From Symbiodinium natans (taxonomy: Eukaryota > Sar > Dinophyceae > Suessiales > Symbiodiniaceae): a stretch of 64,000 bases of DNA. The notes beneath the pieces were generated by a model, which was given only the letters and a program-made list of their open reading frames with translations, was not told where the DNA came from and did not search any database. Numbering within the stretch: the first letter of the stretch is position 1; each line of letters starts with the position of its first letter. The position numbers and the translations under genes are program-made. Location of the stretch: the NCBI GenBank assembly GCA_905221605.1, contig CAJNDS010001857.1, positions 646,793 through 710,792 of the forward strand, in the 5' to 3' direction. This document shows positions 1 to 10,227 of the stretch, piece after piece.

Positions 1-1
1 A

Positions 2-73
2 GCGGCTTTGCGTCAACAGCTTCTTTTGAACGTAGAAATCTCTCAAGCGTTCCGGCAGATGGAAAATCCGAAG
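2..73 (+). CDS. Possible exon fragment at the window edge
   Basis: Frame 2 reads a helical, exon-like peptide containing NVEISQAFRQMENPKL before a stop. Frame 1 is also open to 144, so the frame is uncertain. It lies upstream of the recognised receptor exons on the same strand and could be part of the same gene. No family is recognised. Confidence 0.25.
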
Positions 74-351
74 CTAGTCAACTGCTGAGGGCACCTTCGT
101 TTTCGACGCTCTCTATACCTTGGTCGTGGCGACGCTTGTCCTGAAAGTGCTTCGTTAATGGTTGGGGTTCGGGGAAAAGTTCCGCGAGGTATTGTGCTGC
201 GGATCTGAGCCTGACTGAGAGACACCGACACCTTCAGAATGCCGGTACGCATACGGTTTGTGTGTGTGAGAGAGAGGGAGAGCGGCAGAATTGTCTTTAT
301 TTGGTAAGCCAAACCATCCAAACCCCAGTAAGAAGAGTGCCGTGCTGAGCA

Positions 352-523
352 GGGTTTAGGGTTTAGGGTTTAGGGTTTAGGGTTTAGGGTTTAGGGTTTA
401 GGGTTTAGGGTTTAGGGTTTAGGGTTTAGGGTTTGGGGTTTGGGGTTTAGGGTTTAGGGTTTAGGGTTTAGGGTTTAGGGTTTAGGGTTTAGGGTTTAGG
501 GTTTAGGGTTTAGGGTTTAGGGG
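352..523. repeat. TTTAGGG array
   Basis: About 24 units of the plant/dinoflagellate-type telomere heptamer, with a few TTTGGGG variants. It is internal, not terminal, and lies just upstream of a possible exon at 599. Confidence 0.97.
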
Positions 524-598
524 CCTTGAGCCCTCTTCTGCCTCCCCCCCCCCCCCACCCCACAGACAATCGACTGATCCAATCCTTTTTGTGCACAG

Positions 599-653
599 GG
601 CCAACAAGCTCCTCAACCAGGCAAGGCATACGAGTTTCTGGTTAGAGATTGAG
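599..653 (+). CDS. Candidate exon upstream of the ligand-binding exons
   Basis: It is bounded by a pyrimidine-rich GTGCACAG acceptor and a consensus GTAAGG donor. One frame reads NKLLNQARHTSFWLEIE. Its exit phase (0) does not match the entry phase of the exon at 2521, so at least one intervening exon is missing or the frame is wrong. No domain is recognised. Confidence 0.4.
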
Positions 654-798
654 GTAAGGACCGGAAATTGCGACAGGCTTTGACAACAGAGGCCCTGAAA
701 GGCATGTGACAGGCAAGGCATGTGACTTTGTGACTGTCGGCCTGACTTGCGGGGTTTAGGGCTTAGAGTTTGGGGCTTGGAGTTCTGGATGTTAAAAG

Positions 799-886
799 AG
801 ACCCCCAAATAGTAGGATTCCCTTATTATAGGGACCCCAATAAGGCCATTACCCCGAATTCGGAATCCCGAAGGGGCATCCCATGT
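799..886. mobile_element. MITE-like element, family 1, truncated copy
   Basis: It shares the CCCCAAATAGTAGGATTCC core and the GGGACCCCAATAAGG segment with copies at 15810, 18412 and 42231. It lacks a clean left end. Confidence 0.55.
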
Positions 887-1313
887 TGGGGATGCTGAGG
901 GTCTGGGCTGAGCTGGGCGGTGCAATTCAGGGGTGTGCTGGTTCTCTGAGCATGGATCTGGTCAAGGGGCTTTGAGTTGAAAGTTGTCGATGTGGCTTAA
1001 CTTTGCTTTCCATGTCTCGCTTACTGGGCTTGCTTTCTACACAAACCCTAAACCCCAAACCCTAAACCCTATGACCTTGAGTCTGCTTCTGGCCCTATTT
1101 TTCCTCTTCCCCTCTTCGACCCTCGCCACTGGTTAACACTTCCTTTTCAAGGCCGAAAGTGAATACGTGTTAAACCCAATAAACCCTAAACCCTAAATCC
1201 GAAGCCCCAGACCCCAAACCTTAAACCTGCTTTGAGTTGGGATGTTGAAGCCTAGGCCGATGGAACGCCTACGTTCCAGAAGAGGAACCCCGATACTTCC
1301 ATACCTCCTCTGA

Positions 1314-1404
1314 GCTTTGCCCTAAACCCTAAACCCTAAACCCTAAAAACTAAACCCTAACCCTAAACCCTAAACCCTAAAGCCTAAACCCTAAACCCTA
1401 AACC
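1314..1404. repeat. CCCTAAA array
   Basis: About twelve mostly exact units on the + strand, with CCCTAAAAA and CCCTAA variants. The nearby array at 1685-1752 is in the opposite orientation. Confidence 0.93.
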
Positions 1405-2520
1405 CCAAGCTCCTCAACCGACTCCAGGCAGTCGCACCGCAACGCGCCCCGAACCTGCGCTCCTCACCCCCCCCCCCCCCCCCCCCAAAGACCAGAGTCG
1501 CACCCTCCAGTCCTGCAGGGAGTCCCCCTGGCCGACGTCAAGGGGGAGTCTCGCCGGCAAAGCACCCAACTCTAAAAGCCCCAACAAAAAACCCAAAGCC
1601 CCAAAAGCCCTGAACACCCTAAGGCCTAAACCCGAAAAGCCCTAAAGCCCTAAAGAGGCCGACTCCTCCAGTCGGCTTCGGAAGAGGTTTAGGGTTTAGG
1701 GTTTAGGGTTTGGGGTTTAGGGTTTGGGGTTTAGGGTTTAGGGATTAGGGTTTGCTGTGATAGGGCGTAGATGCTGTGAAGGTTAGGTTTCGGAACAAGC
1801 TCGAAAGCTTCGTGAGGTGCGAAAAGCAGAATTGGCCCGATTGTGGAGGGCCATCTAACACTTTTCTCCCACCCCACGCCGTCCAAGGCGGCAAAGCCAC
1901 CCAAACCTAAATTCTTTTAGGGTTTAGGCCTAAACTCAGACAACAGCCCACTTCTAACAACTTAGGCAGTTTTAGAAAAAATTGGGAACCAGAGGGGTCA
2001 GGTAAGCCAGGGGGGTGAGGGGGGTCAGGGATCAAAGGGTCAAGAGTGGCCAGGGGGGGGCCACTGGGGGGCAGGGAGGCCAGGGAGGCCAGGGGGCCAG
2101 GGTTACTTTATTATAAGGCTGGTCCCGAAGAGAACGTGTTGGGTGCTACCGACCCCCATGCTGTGGGAGGCGGGCGAGCGACCTGGGTCGGCTTGTGCCA
2201 TCGAAATCAAAGGGCTTAAGCACCGCCCCCCAACGTAGGGGGGCGGCCTAGGCCCTGAGCTTAGGGTTTAGGGCTTGGGGCTTGGGGCTTGGGGCTTGGG
2301 GCTTGGCGCTTAGGGCTTAGCCCCTAAGTAGGTTACAAGTAGACCTATAATCAGGGTATAAGTGCCCATGAACCTCCAGGTAATGCGACGGAGGGGAGAC
2401 GGGGGTTGAGAAAGATGGGGTTTGGAAGCCCTCAGACACCCCAAAACAACTTCGGAGCCTTTCTCAACCCTAAGCCCTAAGCCCTAAACCCTAAACGCTA
2501 CACCCTTTTTCTACCCCCAG

Positions 2521-2577
2521 AGACCAAGGCAACCTTCTTGAACGAGCTGAGATCGACCACCTTCGAGGGAATTACAG
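2521..2577 (+). CDS. Exon: ANF/class C receptor ligand-binding domain
   Basis: It encodes TKATFLNELRSTTFEGITG after a pyrimidine-rich CTACCCCCAG acceptor. The FEGITG motif is typical of the conserved end of periplasmic-binding-protein-like receptor ligand domains (ANF_receptor family). It enters in phase 1 and exits in phase 1 with a GC donor. Joined to the exon at 3301 it gives FEGITGDITFDANGDR, the signature expected in this family. A GT donor at 2602 would give a longer exon but break the signature. Confidence 0.8.
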
Positions 2578-2616
2578 GCCAAAAGTTGCAAGAGTTCCAA
2601 GGTTGGCGTATGTAAC

Positions 2617-2757
2617 TGGGTTTAGGGTTTAGGGTTTAGGGTTTAGGGTTTAGGGTTTAGGGTTTAGGGTTTAGGGTTCAGGGTTCAGGGTTCAGGGTTC
2701 AGGGTTCAGGTTTCAGAGCTCGCGGGGTCAAAAGGGTTTAGGGTTTAGGGCTCTCGG
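2617..2757. repeat. TTTAGGG / TTCAGGG array
   Basis: Perfect TTTAGGG units pass into a run of TTCAGGG variants, a locally homogenised derivative. It lies inside the intron between exons 2521 and 3301. Confidence 0.93.
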
Positions 2758-3300
2758 GGTGTAGGGGCTTATGGGCTTCGTTGTTTAGGGGTCTAGAGGT
2801 TTAGATCTTTAGGGTTTAGGGGTCAGGGTCCACGGGCCAGCGGTTCCTTCAGGGCTCCTAATGAAGTCTTTATGTGGACAGGGGATAGATGGCACCTGAT
2901 TCCGAAACTCATGGCTAAGAACCCTTGGGGCTTAGGCAAAAAAAGTTTAGGGTTTAGGGTTTAGGGTTTAGGGCTGAAGGTTTTGGAGTGTGCTCTTCGT
3001 AGGGACTCTTGGGATGTTGCCCGCGTGGAGCCATACTTGTGCAAGCACAAAAATTGCTGATGCCTGCCCCAAAGTCCGGACAAAGTGCACAAACAGACCT
3101 CCGCTGCTGAGAAGATCCCTGTCAAAAGCACCAGCTTCGTACGGGCAGGGTCTGACAGGATTTAGCTACTGCAAGCACGCTGACTCGCAAACAATTTGTT
3201 AATTATAGGCAGGTTTCTAAATCATCGTCCCTTTTTGAGTACCTAAATACAAGGCTCAGAAACCGCGTATGAGGAAAGCTTGAAACCAGAACGCAGTGAG

Positions 3301-3365
3301 GCGACATCACCTTCGACGCAAACGGTGACCGCCTTGCATCCTATGAGCTCTTTGTCAACGAGCCG
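3301..3365 (+). CDS. Exon: ANF/class C receptor ligand-binding domain
   Basis: It encodes GDITFDANGDRLASYELF followed by VNEP. The FDxNGDR...Y motif is the hallmark of ANF/class C receptor ligand-binding domains. It enters in phase 1, matching exon 2521, and exits in phase 0 at a GT donor (GTGACGG). Confidence 0.85.
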
Positions 3366-4453
3366 GTGACGGACAGTTTAGGGTCTCTAGGGTTTAGGGT
3401 TTAAGGTTTATGGTTTGGGGGTTTCGAGGGTTTTGTGAGGTGGTTCGAGTCGCCCCCGAAGCGTTCATAAGACAACCTCAGTCTCTAAGCCCATATCGCG
3501 TTCAAGCTATTCGTATATAGGGCTCCTGCAATCCTTGGCCAGACAGGGCTGTGACCATAACTGCAGAGAAGTCGCAGAAACACCGGAACGCGATAGGGTT
3601 TCGGTTGTAACAACCTCACACCTGCAAAATTGCAAAAGAAAAGATGAAAACAAGAAGAGTTGAAAGTGAAGAAGCAAGCGCTGAAAGGTTCAGGAGCTTA
3701 GCAAGCAGGATGCAGCTTGAGGTGTGTTTCGTAGTCTTGAGCCCTTAGCAACAGAACCCTTGCAGGAGGGTACCGCTTTGCCAACGCGGCAAGTGGCCGC
3801 TGCGGTCTTCAGCGCGAGCACAGGGCAGCTAACGATCGCAGGCTGGGGCTTAGGGCCCGGGGTTCATGCAGTAGGCAGGCAATCCTGTTTCAATTTCCCA
3901 AGTTGGGCTATCCTAATATGAAGCATAGGCTTAGAGGGGTTGGCAGGGCCGTTTCTGTTTCTTGCCAAAGATAGGTGCCCGATATAATTCTTAGAAGGTT
4001 TTATAAGGGGATAAAGGCGACTCACCTGTTCCTTATTACGAAGTCTTGACCAGGTGTACGAAGTCACAGCCCCAAATCCACGATCTTGGGCCCTACATGT
4101 CACCTCGGGCTGCGAAGACTAGGGGTTAGGGCCTAGGGCTTAGGGTATATTCATAAGAAGCACACCAAGATGGGGGTTTAGGGTTTGGGGGCTTAGGGCT
4201 TATTTGGGTTGTGAGGGCTCTTTAGGGCTCTGGTTTAAGAAGCACACCCGCGACCCTCAACCTCGACAGCTCTATTTGGCATCCCCAAGTCTCACAGAAA
4301 AGATCCCTAGACTAAGCACAAAACAAGCCCTAAACCCTAGACCCCTAAATTTGTTCCCTCAAAAGTTGCATGGGGAGAGAAAGCACAAGAGCAGGAAAAC
4401 GCCTAAACCCTAAGCCCTAAGCTTTCCCTAAGCCCTCAACCCTAAACATTCGG

Positions 4454-4502
4454 AGGGAGAGAGGCTTTAACACGACATCTCGCGGCCCCCCCCCCCCCCC
4501 CA
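4454..4502. other. Poly-C tract in the intron before exon 4686
   Basis: A C-rich tract with about 16 consecutive C residues from 4487. The intron at 3366-4685 otherwise holds scattered degenerate heptamers and no clear exon. Confidence 0.8.
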
Positions 4503-4685
4503 AAGCCGAATCTTCCCTGACAGAGCCAAGCCACCCCTCCAGGGTTCAGGGTTTAGGGTTTAGTAAGGGTTTAGGGTTTAGGGTTTAGGGTTCAGGGTTT
4601 AGGGTTTAGGGCATGGGGCTTAGGCCTTAGGGCTTAGGGTTCATTTGGCATCAGCAAGCAACATGAAACACCAAGAGGCCAAGAG

Positions 4686-4763
4686 GTCTACTGGATGGAT
4701 GGGAAGCGCGGGGCGCTACCCCCACCGGAGCTGACCAGCTGTGACCCCGGCTTCTACAAGGAT
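4686..4763 (+). CDS. Exon: end of ligand domain and first cysteine-rich repeat
   Basis: It encodes VYWMDGKRGALPPPEL followed by TSCDPGFYKD. A W-x-D-G segment followed by a Pro/Ser-rich linker and CxPGFYK is what follows the ligand-binding domain in class C receptor-like proteins. Entry phase 0 matches exon 3301. The 3' edge is uncertain: a GA donor at 4761 or a GC donor at 4764 would both keep phase. Confidence 0.8.
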
Positions 4764-5091
4764 GCCCGCAACCCTAAAACCCCTAACTCTGAGGGTTTAG
4801 GGCTCAGGGTTCAGGGTGCAAAAAGGTAAACCCAAACCCTAAATCTTAGGGTTTTAAGTGGGAAACAACCCCACACCCCCCATCCGCCCTCCGCCCCCTC
4901 TCTGAGGTACACCCCCCCCCCCCCCGACCCCTGGTGGGAGGATCCAAAAAGAGAATCCCCTTAAGGGTTCCTAAGAATGATTCAAGATTTTGGGGTTTAG
5001 GGTTTAGGGTTTAGGGTTGCCTATTTGGGGGCTCTGTTTTCTGGATCCCGGGGGTCTGGGCCCTTCTCTAGGGCGCCTTTTATCCAAGTTT

Positions 5092-5124
5092 AGGGTTTAG
5101 GGTTTAGGGTTTAGGGTTTAGGGT
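5092..5124. repeat. TTTAGGG array
   Basis: About five units in the intron between exons 4686 and 5353. Confidence 0.9.
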
Positions 5125-5223
5125 TACTACTGAGAGGATGGTCTTGGCGGTGGTTCCGATGTGCGCGATTCTCGCACTCTTGCTGCGACGTCTTTCGTTG
5201 TCCCTAAACCCCAAACCTCAGAC

Positions 5224-5308
5224 CCTAAACCCTAAACCCTAAACCCTAAGCCCTAAGCCCTAAACCCTAAACCCTAAACCCTAAACCCTAAACCCTAAAC
5301 CCTAGACC
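5224..5308. repeat. CCCTAAA array, opposite orientation
   Basis: About twelve units. It lies only about 100 bp from a TTTAGGG array at 5092, in the same intron but inverted, so the transcript could form a hairpin. Confidence 0.93.
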
Positions 5309-5352
5309 CTCCTCCTTGAAGACCAGCAACCCGCAGCCTTTTTTTTTTGCAG

Positions 5353-5389
5353 GAGGAGCAGTCCCGACAGTGCAAGCCATGTCCGAGAG
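5353..5389 (+). CDS. Exon: GCC2/GCC3 cysteine-rich repeat
   Basis: It encodes EEQSRQCKPCPR after a strong TTTTTTTTGCAG acceptor. C-x-x-C-P-x-G is completed by the next exon at 6210, giving CKPCPRGFYC. Phase 0 in, phase 1 out, G|GC donor. Confidence 0.82.
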
Positions 5390-5480
5390 GCCCACACAGA
5401 TGCAGCCTCTGGGGGGTTTAGGGTTTAGGGTTTAGGATTTAGGGTTTAGGGTTTAGGGACAGGCTTCAGAGGTCCGTGTT

Positions 5481-5850
5481 AAAAAGGGTTTAGGGTTTAG
5501 GGTTTAGGGCTGCTGCAAAAGGGTTTTCAGGTTCAGGGTTAAGGGTATAGGGCTGCTGAAAAAGGGTTTTAGGGTTCAGGGTTTAGAGTATAGGGCTGCT
5601 GAAAAAGGGTTTTAGGGTTTGGGGTTTAGGGTATAGGGCTGCTGCAAAAGTGTTTAGGGTTTAGGGTTTAGGGTTTAGGGCCGCTGCAGAAACGGTTTAG
5701 GGTTTAGGGTTCAGGGTTTAGGGCTGCTGCAAAAGTTTTCAGGGCTGGGGGTTTAGGGGTTAGGGTTTAGGGTTGAGGGTTTAGGGTTTAGGGCTTAGCT
5801 GCTGCAAAAGGGTTCAGGGTTTAGGGTTTAGGGCTGCTGCAAACGGGTTT
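5481..5850. repeat. Composite tandem repeat of CTGCTGCAAAAG plus TTTAGGG
   Basis: Six to eight units of about 50-65 bp. Each has a GGGCTGCTGCAAAAG-like spacer followed by two to five heptamers (TTTAGGG, TTTTAGGG, TATAGGG). A related spacer reappears near 19919. Confidence 0.85.
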
Positions 5851-6002
5851 TCGGGTTTAGGGCTTAGGGTTTAGAATTTAGGGTTTAGGGATAGATTGAA
5901 CCACTCTGTCTGGCCCGGCAGAAAGCAATCCCATCGGAACCTCCCCCAATCGAGGCTCTGGCCCGCAACCAAATCGACACGTCTGCGATATCGTGCCCGA
6001 TA

Positions 6003-6190
6003 AGCACCCTAAACCCTATAAACCCTAGAAACCCTGTAAACCTACAATCCGTGTAAACCCTGTAAACCCTACAAACCCTATAAACCCCATAAACCTTATA
6101 AACCCTATAAACCCTAAAAACGCTATAAACCCTATACGCCCTACAAACCCTAGAAACCTTATAAACCCCACGAACCCTAGACCCTAAACC
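6003..6190. repeat. CCCTATAAA-type array
   Basis: Degenerate 9- to 10-bp CCCTATAAA/CCCTGTAAA units. A mirror-image array at 6324-6450 encloses exon 6210, so the exon sits between inverted repeat arms. Confidence 0.85.
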
Positions 6191-6209
6191 TTGCCAACAT
6201 CCTGGCCAG

Positions 6210-6282
6210 GCTTCTACTGCTGGGGTGGCGGCGAGCCAAACATGCAGTGCGCGCGAGGAAGCTTCGCCAACGAGACCGGCAT
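6210..6282 (+). CDS. Exon: GCC2/GCC3 cysteine-rich repeat
   Basis: It encodes FYCWGGGEPNMQCARGSF followed by ANETG(M). Entry phase 1 matches exon 5353. The best exit is a GA donor after AT, which makes Met-Thr-Asn-Cys with exon 6873 and yields a canonical repeat GMTNCTLCPLGHF. Confidence 0.82.
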
Positions 6283-6323
6283 GACGCTGGGCTCCGGAGC
6301 TTCCGGACTCTGGCGAGTCGGTT

Positions 6324-6450
6324 TATAGGGTTTTTAGGCTTTCTAGGTTTGTAGGGTTTATAGGGTTTATGGGGTTTACAGGGTTTACAGGGTTTACAAG
6401 GATTGTAGGGTTTACAGGGTTTATAGGGTTTGCAGCGTTTATGTGGCCTA
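6324..6450. repeat. TTTATAGGG-type array, inverted to 6003-6190
   Basis: GGGTTTATAGGGTTTACAGG-type units, the reverse complement of the array upstream of exon 6210. Confidence 0.85.
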
Positions 6451-6667
6451 TAGGGTTGGGACTGAGCCAAGTGTTCCTGGACCAGTAATTATCCGAGCCA
6501 CTTACCTCTCAGTGGCACCTGACCGAAATCTGGCTCCAGCCCTGATCTTGTAAACCCTAAACCCTAAACCCTAAACCCCAAACCCACTGATCACCGGTCG
6601 GCTGGGGATCCGGCGCATGGGAGTGAGAGGGAGAGCGAAAGCCAAAGCGAGAGAGGGCAGGAGAGAG

Positions 6668-6832
6668 CCTAAACCCTAAACCCTAAACCCTAAACCCTAA
6701 ACCCTAAACCCTAAACCCTAAACCCTAAACCCTAAACCCTAAACCCTAAACCCTACACCCTACACCCTACACCCTACACCCTACACCCTACACCCTACAC
6801 CCTACACCCTACACCCTACACCCTACACCAGC
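6668..6832. repeat. CCCTAAA array passing into CCCTACA array
   Basis: About twelve CCCTAAA units switch abruptly to about twelve CCCTACA units, a block of one variant amplified next to its parent. Confidence 0.95.
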
Positions 6833-6872
6833 CTGAGCCTTGAGATCCTCAAGCCATAAACGTCAAGCCCAG

Positions 6873-6915
6873 GACCAACTGCACTCTTTGCCCCCTGGGC
6901 CATTTTGCTGGCGAG
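6873..6915 (+). CDS. Exon: GCC2/GCC3 cysteine-rich repeat
   Basis: It encodes TNCTLCPLGHFAGE. Entry phase 2 matches exon 6282, exit phase 0 with a G|GC donor. The CxxCPxGxF pattern is typical of the family. Confidence 0.82.
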
Positions 6916-6985
6916 GCGCACCGTTCCGATTTTTTTTCTCTTGGAACATGTACTGCAAGGTGGCCATTCATCCTTGAGTGTCGAA

Positions 6986-7081
6986 ACCCTAAACCCTATA
7001 CCCTAAACCCTAAACCCTAAACCCTAAACCCTAAACCCTAAACCCTAAACCCTAAACCCTAAACCCTCTAACCCTCTAACC
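6986..7081. repeat. CCCTAAA array
   Basis: About twelve units in the intron after exon 6873. Confidence 0.94.
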
Positions 7082-7188
7082 CTAAGCGTCGGATTTTTAA
7101 GGGTTGTATAAGACATGTGGGTCTTCGGTTTTATCTGGCGCATGGGCTTGTCATGTGACATGTCAACCTAGCCTGGAAGCTTTTGCAG

Positions 7189-7205
7189 CTGCAGCCATGC
7201 CATCG
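7189..7205 (+). CDS. Candidate 17-nt microexon
   Basis: It reads LQPCH plus part of R after a TTTTGCAG acceptor, with a G|GC donor. It is the only island found that converts exit phase 0 of exon 6873 to entry phase 2 of exon 7407, and it supplies a cysteine the repeat needs. Short length makes it provisional. Confidence 0.5.
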
Positions 7206-7406
7206 GCCAGCGTCCTGAGGAGCGTGAAGAACTTCAACCTTCAACTCCATTCGTACGCTTGCTATACCCCGAAACCCTAAACCCTAAACCCTAAACTCTA
7301 AACCCTAAACCCACACCCAAGCCCTGCAACTCTCAACTTAGAATCCTCCGGAGCTGAATCCTAGCCCTTCGTGGGCATCAAGCTGGGAAACATACCTAGA
7401 CCCTAG

Positions 7407-7471
7407 GCTGAAGGCCTACATGACCCATGTCGGTGAGGTCGGATCATCTGCGTGCTCCCCCTGTCTTGCAG
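7407..7471 (+). CDS. Exon: GCC2/GCC3 cysteine-rich repeat
   Basis: It encodes LKAYMTHVGEVGSSACSPC followed by LA. G|GC donor, exit phase 1. Joined to exon 7893 it gives CSPCLAGYYADESG, a near-ideal GCC2/GCC3 repeat. Confidence 0.82.
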
Positions 7472-7892
7472 GCCGGCTACGGAGGGAAAATGCTTGGGGA
7501 ACCCTAAACGCTATGGGATCTCATGCGAGCCCGTGGAAGCCGCCCTCTAAGCCTTTGAGAGCCCTTAAAGCCCTGTCCAAGCTTTGGTTAACCCTGGCCC
7601 CAAAGCCTAAACCTTTCCAAGCCCGTCTAAACCCTAGAGGCCGTAAAAGCTTACTCGCCCTTCTCCGGTTCTAGTGTATGTAGGAGAACCGTGCCCAGCT
7701 TAGGGAACTTTAACCCTACTTCTAACAAGCATAGTACAGTAAACCCTGAACCCTCACCCCAAACCCGGAAAAAAGGAGCTCTAGACCCTGACCCCTATAA
7801 GCCCTAAACCCGAAACCCTAAACCCGAAACCCTGAACCCTAAACCCGAAACCCTGGACCCTAAACCTTAGACTCTTAGCCTTCCCGTGCCAG

Positions 7893-7921
7893 GCTATTAC
7901 GCCGACGAGTCGGGCTTGGAG
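7893..7921 (+). CDS. Exon: GCC2/GCC3 cysteine-rich repeat (29 nt)
   Basis: It encodes GYYADESGLE after a CCCGTGCCAG acceptor, with a G|GC donor. Phases match both neighbours (in 1, out 0). The next exon continues ACKRCEKG. Confidence 0.83.
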
Positions 7922-8573
7922 GCGCAATAGGGTTCCAATTGTTTTCAGGGTTTAGGGTTTAGGGTTTAGACGTTTTGAGCGAATGGTTCTCGATAGGGTT
8001 TCGGGTTTGGTGTTCATCGTCTCGATGTTTTAGCGCCTGTCGGGTTTGTCGGCTTCAGTTGTTTGCCAATAGCAGCGCGATGGGGGTCTCCAGTCTCCAG
8101 GTCTTGGGTTAAGGGTTTGCGGTTTAGGGTTTATGGCTCGGAGCAGGTTTCCGGAGCACGTTGGATTCCGAAGCCATCGACATGCTTCATGCATGCATTG
8201 TTCAAGGATCATACAGTCAGACGGCAGACGAAAAGCCCGAGGACTAAACCTTAAACCCTAAACCAACTAGCATGAACCCTGGAGAGAGCCGCAGGGTCTC
8301 AACCATTTGCATAGAAAAATGCCAGGGTCCAAAAAGCTTGCTTCTCGGATCACGGGGAGGGGCGCGGGATTCGTTAATTCAACCCACCTGGTCGCTGACA
8401 GTATGGTTATTCACGGGAAGATCAGGGTTTACGATTTAGGGTCTGGATGGTTCCCCTAAACCCTAAACCCCAAACCCCAAAACCCAAACCCTAAACCCAA
8501 TCGGCTTTAAGGGGATCTTCCCCTGAATTCTGCGCGGAATGTAAGGCTTTGTCGGTCCCTTCTGTCGATCCAG

Positions 8574-8643
8574 GCCTGCAAGCGGTGCGAAAAGGGGACC
8601 TACATGTCCGACAGTGGGGCTCACAGTTGTATCGCGTGCCCTG
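8574..8643 (+). CDS. Exon: GCC2/GCC3 cysteine-rich repeat
   Basis: It encodes ACKRCEKGTYMSDSGAHSC followed by IACP(G), one of the clearest repeats here. Acceptor GATCCAG, G|GC donor, in phase 0, out phase 1. The next recognised exon at 10012 enters in phase 0, so a small exon between them is unaccounted for. Confidence 0.87.
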
Positions 8644-9179
8644 GCAGAATGTGGAGGTTACGATATCAGGGGTACCTTATTGGGGCCCCAAGTGGGCTTC
8701 TGGGTTGATCTCTCAAGGGATGTAAGGGCTCAGGGCGCGCGGGGGCCCTTGGCTTTTCAAGTAGAGGCTCGTCGTCGTGGTCTTTGGCTTCAGGGTATGT
8801 TGAAGTTAAGGCAAGCCTCATCAAAGCCCGTTGGTCCACATGACGTGGCGAAGAGAGTAGCCAGGGCCATGCAAATGTACCATGTGACATATGCACAGGC
8901 TTCGTAGTCCATATGCTAAACCTCAGGCATAAACCTGAAACCTTGCCTGGTGTTTCCAGTAGCGCATAAAAGAATCCAGTCTAAATGCCAGTGAACTCCT
9001 TTTTGCGACCATCCCCGAATCTCCCACACGAATCCTGTGGTTGCACCGCCTCATATGGTTGATGCTGAAGTGGACCCTAAACTGCACTCCTGGCCCTTTG
9101 AAGCCTCGCTAAAGCCTGAGCTTGGGACTTTCCCCCGTGCACTAACAGTCTCCAATAGGGATTATAGCATGGAGTACTA

Positions 9180-9254
9180 TAAACCCTAAACCCTAAACCC
9201 TAAACCCTAAACCCTAAACCCTACACCCTAAACCCTAAACCCTAAACCCTAATC
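9180..9254. repeat. CCCTAAA array
   Basis: About ten units, including one CCCTACA variant, in the intron between exons 8574 and 10012. Confidence 0.94.
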
Positions 9255-9379
9255 CCTTTTAAGGGACTCTTAGTATAAGGGGGAACATCCCGACCCTGCA
9301 CCCTTCAGCCCTTAAAACGAAGCAAGGTGTGGAATGATGCAAGTGACGGAGGACCTGGAGACACGTAGACAGCTGAAGC

Positions 9380-9718
9380 CCTAAACCCTAAACCCTAAAC
9401 TGGCCCTAAACCCTAAACCCTAAACCCTAAACCCTAAACCCTAAACCCTAAACCCTAAACCCTAAACCCTAAACCCTAAACCCTAAACCCTAAGCCCTAA
9501 GCCCTAAACCCTAAACTGGCCCTAAACCCTAAACCCTAAACCCTAAACCCTAAACCCTAAACCCTAAACCCTAAACCCTAAACCCTAAACCCTAAACCCT
9601 AAGCCCTAAGCCCTAAACCCTAAACTGGCCCTAAACCCTAAACCCTAAACCCTAAACCCTAAACCCTAAACCCTAAACCCTAAACCCTAAACCCCAAACC
9701 CTAAACCCTAAACCCTAA
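9380..9718. repeat. Higher-order CCCTAAA array
   Basis: A long CCCTAAA array is interrupted three times (TGG at 9401, 9517 and 9626) by the marker ACTGGCCC. The last two are preceded by two CCCTAAG units. Spacings of 116 and 109 bp indicate segmental amplification of a ~16-unit block. Confidence 0.93.
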
Positions 9719-10011
9719 GATCATGTCCGGCCCGGCAAGCCAGAATCCTAGAGACTTTAAGGCCCGACCTCCCCCAAAAGCACCTGTCCTCCAAATCCTG
9801 ATGTTTGCCCTAAACCCCAAACCCTAAACCCAGAATACCTTTGATGCAGGGGTTCGCGCTGCTTGGCTGGGTGCACTGGCGTGAAGCCTGCTGCCTGCAG
9901 AGAGAGTTCTTGAAGAAAGCCCCGAATACAGCAGACTAAGCTCACCCCCTAAGCCCTAAACCCTAAACCCTAAATCCTAAACCCTAAACCCTGAACCCTA
10001 ACCCCGCGCAG

Positions 10012-10054
10012 GAAAGTGGCTCGCAGCAAGCCAGCGACTGCAGATGTGCGGAAG
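10012..10054 (+). CDS. Exon: GCC2/GCC3 cysteine-rich repeat
   Basis: It encodes ESGSQQASDCRCAE after a CCCGCGCAG acceptor, with a G|GC donor. Exit phase 1 matches exon 10620, giving CAEGTFMC. Confidence 0.82.
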
Positions 10055-10082
10055 GCTGGCGTCTTGTTTCCATCCAAAGGGG

Positions 10083-10227
10083 TTTAGGGATGTTTAGGGT
10101 TTAGGGTTTAGGGTTTAGGGTTTAGGGTTTAGGTTAGGGTTTAGGGTTTAGGGTTTAGGGTTTAGGGTTTAGGGTTTGGGGTTTGGGGTTTAGGGTTTAG
10201 GGTTTAGGGTTTAGGGTTTAGGGTTCA
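10083..10227. repeat. TTTAGGG array
   Basis: About twenty units with two TTTGGGG variants in the intron after exon 10012. The region 10331-10400 has further degenerate units (TCGAGGG). Confidence 0.95.

Noticed and set aside
2882-2929. Exon reading GDRWHLIPKLMAKNPW
   Set aside because: It has an acceptor-like AG and a plausible frame, but the 2521-2577 to 3301 junction gives a far better family match, leaving no place for it.
5130-5202. Hydrophobic island MVLAVVPMCAILALLL as a membrane exon
   Set aside because: It would fall between extracellular cysteine-rich exons and lacks clear splice borders in phase.
9380-9718. CRISPR array
   Set aside because: Units are contiguous heptamers without unique spacers, no cas genes are present, and the genome is eukaryotic.
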